Made by a program: the position numbers and the translations under genes. From Spirochaetota bacterium (GTDB lineage Bacteria > Spirochaetota > JAHITG01): a DNA stretch of 11,054 bases. Below, piece by piece: positions 8,470 through 11,054 of the stretch. The notes under the pieces were generated by a model. The model saw only the letters and a list, made by a program, of their open reading frames with translations, was not told where the DNA came from and searched no databases. How positions within the stretch are numbered: the first letter of the stretch is position 1; each line of letters begins with the position of its first letter. The stretch is from NCBI GenBank assembly GCA_018817865.1, contig JAHITG010000019.1:1-11054 (forward strand), read 5' to 3'.

Positions 8470-10884
8470 TCATTGAACGATGATCGTAACAGGCTTACTT
8501 CGGATCATTGTTCCATTTTCCAGCGAAGCACTGACATGGATGGAAAAACTTCCCCTTTCCAGAGGCCATCGGCACACTTCTGTCTTTTGAACAGTCTTGA
8601 TCAATTTATTATTAAAGTACCATTCAATGCTTTTTGTTTTTACCGGGATCCGGGCTCTTAACTCTATGGTCTGGTATTGTTCAGGCATAACCGGGTCCAT
8701 CCTGAAGATATCCCCGTCATCAGGATAGATGATCTTTACTTCTTCCGGTTTATCCGGCACCGCAAGATCCGATCCACTCTGTACCGGCTTTCCCGGATGC
8801 CAGTTCTTATCAGGAAACTCCCAGTTCCTTTCTCTGCACCACCTTGCATATTCGGAAGGCAGGAGGGCAAACACCTTTTTGACCAACTTTCCATCCGCCT
8901 CTTTATAATAGATCTTATGAACATTGCATTCAGCAGATGGCTCGTTTCCTCTGACGAAAACTTCTTCAACAGCGTAAGGGCAATATTTATTCGGCAGGAG
9001 ACCGCTTAAGGGACAGACATTTTTTGTGATGATCCCTGAAACAGAAAAGAGGTGAGTATCTTTAAATGAAGGATTTAATTCAAGAAAAATATCCATTAGC
9101 AGCGGAACGGCACCGCCACCGCCGGTAACCCTGTTCATAGAGCCCCCTTTAAAATTGCCAAGCCAGATACCGACTATATGATCTTTAGTATATCCAATAA
9201 CCCATGCATCACGGTAATCTTTTGATGTTCCGGTTTTAAATGCTATATCAAAGGGATAGATAAGACCTCTTAAACTCGGGAAAGCTTTTGATCTTGCGTT
9301 CCTGTCCGTTAAAATATGATTTATAAGACTGACGCTTTCAGCGGAAAAAACCCTTCTTTTATCTTCTCTTCTATATTCCACTACTCGCCCGGATGATAAA
9401 CGCATATTTTTTATTGTGTTTATTGGCAAAACAAATCCTTCGTTTGGAAAAACAGTATAGGCCCCAACCAGATCAAGAAGACGGACTTCAGCCGTACCCA
9501 GCGCGATCCCTAAACCGTAAAAATAAGCAGGTTTATTAATGGAACGAAGCCCGGCCCTTCTTAACAAAGAAATGTATTCTTTATTTTCATATCGGGAAAG
9601 CCATTTAACAGCAGGGATATTATATGAACAGGCAAGAGCTTCACGGATCGAGACCGGCCCATGAAATTTCCTGTCATAATTAACCGGGGAATAATCCCCG
9701 GAAACGGACCTTAGATGAGTACGGATATCACCCGTCACATCTGCAGGTGAATGGCCCTTATCAAAAAGATATGCATAAAGAAATGGTTTTAAGCTTGATC
9801 CGGGCTGTCTTAAGGCTAAGGTTCCATTGACCTGGCCATCATCATCTTTATTAAAAAAATCCAAAGAACCGATCATAACCAGTACTTCCGAAGTCCTGGC
9901 ATTTAAGATAACAACAGAAGCGTTATTCACTCTCAATCCCTTTAAACGGCTCATATTATTTTTTAAGACGAATTTAATCTTTTCCTGCAGAGGATAATCA
10001 AGAGTTGTCCTGACTTCAATCACATCTTCGTATTTCATTTTTTTTATTTTATCCCTGATATAAAAACAGAAATGAGGTGCCTTGAATGGGAGCTGAAAAG
10101 GTTTCAAACTGACACCTTCCAGCAAAGCCAACTCCATATTCTCTTTATTAATGTATCCTTCGGTAAGGAGCCGTGATAATACATACTCTCTTCTTTCAAG
10201 AGCCCGCTTTTTGTACTTATATGGATTATAGATCGTCCCTGACTTTAACAGACCTACTAAAAAAGCAGATTCGGAGAGGGAGAGTTCATTTACTTCTTTT
10301 CCAAAATAATAAAAGGAAGCTGCTCCTATTCCATATATCTGATTACCCATGAAGGCATGATTCAGGTATGAAATTAAGATCTCCTCTTTTGTAAAAGAAT
10401 GATCAAGCCGAAGAGCCAGGACTAATTCATACAACTTATTCCAGTAACTTCTTTTTAAATGAAAGATCCTCCTGACCAGCTGCTGTGTTAAGGTGGAGCC
10501 GCCGGAGACGATCTTGAAGGAGAAGAGATTATCCCTGAAGGCTCTTGCCAGGGAGAGAAGGTCCACTCCATTATGCCTGAAAAAACGTTTATCTTCAGTT
10601 GCAACAAGAGCATCGATAAGATGCCGGGGCAGATCATCATATGATACGGCTTTAAATGTTCCCCCGTAATAGGGATAGAGCCTGGCCATGGGAGTATTGT
10701 ACCGGTCTTTAATGACCAGAGAATTATCCATCTCCATAAAAAGGAGTTTCCTGTCTACCGGTGTGTTAAAATATATTATTCCTTTTATCAGAATGAATAA
10801 AACCAGTACACCAAATGATCCGATCAGCCCTTTACTTAACCGTGACATACTGCTGACCATAATATCCGAAGACATCGGGATCAT
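8470..10884 (-). CDS. pbpC: Penicillin-binding protein 1C (bifunctional peptidoglycan synthase)
   Basis: This encodes an 804-residue class A penicillin-binding protein. A short cytoplasmic tail and one TM helix (about 21-38) anchor it in the inner membrane. The GT51 glycosyltransferase domain follows, with ATEDKRFFRHNGVD (catalytic Glu97) and GGSTLTQQ at 128-135. The transpeptidase domain has Ser363-x-x-Lys366 in PGSSLKPF, Ser420-Tyr-Asn422, and KTGTS from Lys550. After it come the PBP1C-type Cys cluster (CPLSG, YCP and ECNVH, about 624-656) and a C-terminal beta domain (about 718-804) of the BiPBP_C type; these last features separate PBP1C from PBP1A and PBP1B. All key residues are present, so the enzyme looks active. 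It polymerises lipid II and, by motif, should cross-link peptides, though E. coli PBP1C is regarded as a minor enzyme. The gene starts inside the upstream macroglobulin gene. Possible starts are TTG 10896 and ATG 10884, 10860 and 10848; 10884 is chosen for its ribosome site. Confidence 0.96.
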   Translation of the reverse strand: MIPMSSDIMVSSMSRLSKGLIGSFGVLVLFILIKGIIYFNTPVDRKLLFMEMDNSLVIKDRYNTPMARLYPYYGGTFKAVSYDDLPRHLIDALVATEDKRFFRHNGVDLLSLARAFRDNLFSFKIVSGGSTLTQQLVRRIFHLKRSYWNKLYELVLALRLDHSFTKEEILISYLNHAFMGNQIYGIGAASFYYFGKEVNELSLSESAFLVGLLKSGTIYNPYKYKKRALERREYVLSRLLTEGYINKENMELALLEGVSLKPFQLPFKAPHFCFYIRDKIKKMKYEDVIEVRTTLDYPLQEKIKFVLKNNMSRLKGLRVNNASVVILNARTSEVLVMIGSLDFFNKDDDGQVNGTLALRQPGSSLKPFLYAYLFDKGHSPADVTGDIRTHLRSVSGDYSPVNYDRKFHGPVSIREALACSYNIPAVKWLSRYENKEYISLLRRAGLRSINKPAYFYGLGIALGTAEVRLLDLVGAYTVFPNEGFVLPINTIKNMRLSSGRVVEYRREDKRRVFSAESVSLINHILTDRNARSKAFPSLRGLIYPFDIAFKTGTSKDYRDAWVIGYTKDHIVGIWLGNFKGGSMNRVTGGGGAVPLLMDIFLELNPSFKDTHLFSVSGIITKNVCPLSGLLPNKYCPYAVEEVFVRGNEPSAECNVHKIYYKEADGKLVKKVFALLPSEYARWCRERNWEFPDKNWHPGKPVQSGSDLAVPDKPEEVKIIYPDDGDIFRMDPVMPEQYQTIELRARIPVKTKSIEWYFNNKLIKTVQKTEVCRWPLERGSFSIHVSASLENGTMIRSKPVTIIVQ

Positions 10885-11054
10885 ACATTTCCTCAATCTT
10901 GGTCGGTGGCAGTAAATATTCTCCCGGGGTTACGGCACGCACAACATATCGATATGTATGATCACCATAATAGAGGCTGTCAGCAAAAACGAGAACCTTG
11001 TCTTCATAATTCTCTGAATGGTTTAAAGAACCCCACCATCTGTCGGTCTTTTTA
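10832..11054 (-). CDS. Bacterial alpha-2-macroglobulin family protein, C-terminal end (partial)
   Basis: Only the last 73 codons and the stop lie in the window; the gene continues past the right edge. The translation includes WWGSLNHSENYEDKVLVF, then YRYVVRAVTPGEYLLPPTKI, then EEMYDPDVFGYYGQQY, ending VTVK. The VRAVTPGEYLLPP...EMYDP tail is the characteristic end of the large bacterial alpha-2-macroglobulins (YfhM-like, usually 1,500-1,900 residues). In the known family these are periplasmic, often lipidated, protease traps. The thioester and bait regions are outside the window, so whether this copy keeps the CxEQ thioester is unknown. Its stop lies 53 bases inside the chosen PBP1C reading frame. 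The macroglobulin-PBP1C pairing is well known and supports both calls. It was too short for simple ORF calling and was read by reverse-complement translation. Confidence 0.9.
   Translation of the reverse strand, partial: KKTDRWWGSLNHSENYEDKVLVFADSLYYGDHTYRYVVRAVTPGEYLLPPTKIEEMYDPDVFGYYGQQYVTVK
10890..10894 (-). promoter_or_regulatory. Putative ribosome binding site selecting the PBP1C start at 10884
   Basis: GAGGA lies 5 bases before the ATG at 10884, and none of the other candidate PBP1C starts has a comparable site. The same bases encode Glu-Glu in the C-terminal IEEMYDP motif of the macroglobulin, so the match may be partly a by-product of that conserved protein sequence. Confidence 0.45.

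Noticed and set aside
7288..10915. + strand open frames opposite the HAMP, secreted-protein and PBP1C genes
   Set aside because: They are antisense to well-supported genes, their translations have no protein-like pattern, and they lack ribosome sites.

Overview
The window looks like the chromosome of a low-GC Gram-negative (diderm) bacterium. The evidence is a periplasmic peptidoglycan synthase of the PBP1C type, the tail of a bacterial alpha-2-macroglobulin directly upstream of it, and a very large lipoprotein. The lipobox of that lipoprotein has Asn before the Cys, a relaxed form tolerated in spirochaetes, so a spirochaete or similar lineage is a reasonable but unproven guess. No phage, transposon, CRISPR, tRNA or rRNA signal was seen.

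Layout: a single + strand gene (7-7056) fills the left two thirds and encodes a 2,349-residue lipoprotein. Reading from the N-terminus it has a lipoprotein signal peptide, a TolB/PD40-like six-blade beta-propeller, a long TPR-type helical solenoid, a coiled coil, a first CHAT (caspase/separase-like) domain, a second helical repeat region and a second CHAT domain at the C-terminus. By eye, both CHAT domains have lost the His/Cys catalytic pair. Just after its stop codon, in the +1 frame, an open stretch (7055-7243) reads like the end of a beta-rich domain and may be a frameshifted tail of the same protein.

Facing it on the - strand is a compact operon-like run, transcribed right to left: the C-terminus of an alpha-2-macroglobulin (cut by the window edge), PBP1C (start nested inside the macroglobulin gene), a small secreted protein of unknown function, and a two-TM protein with a stand-alone HAMP domain. 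In other bacteria the macroglobulin/PBP1C pair is thought to defend the envelope: the macroglobulin traps proteases that breach the outer membrane and PBP1C repairs peptidoglycan. The two extra genes are plausible accessory members, but that is inference from gene order.

The coding is dense. The only gap above 100 bases is the convergent junction 7057-7232, which holds the +1-frame open stretch and no convincing terminator. GATC tetramers are strikingly over-represented in genes on both strands.
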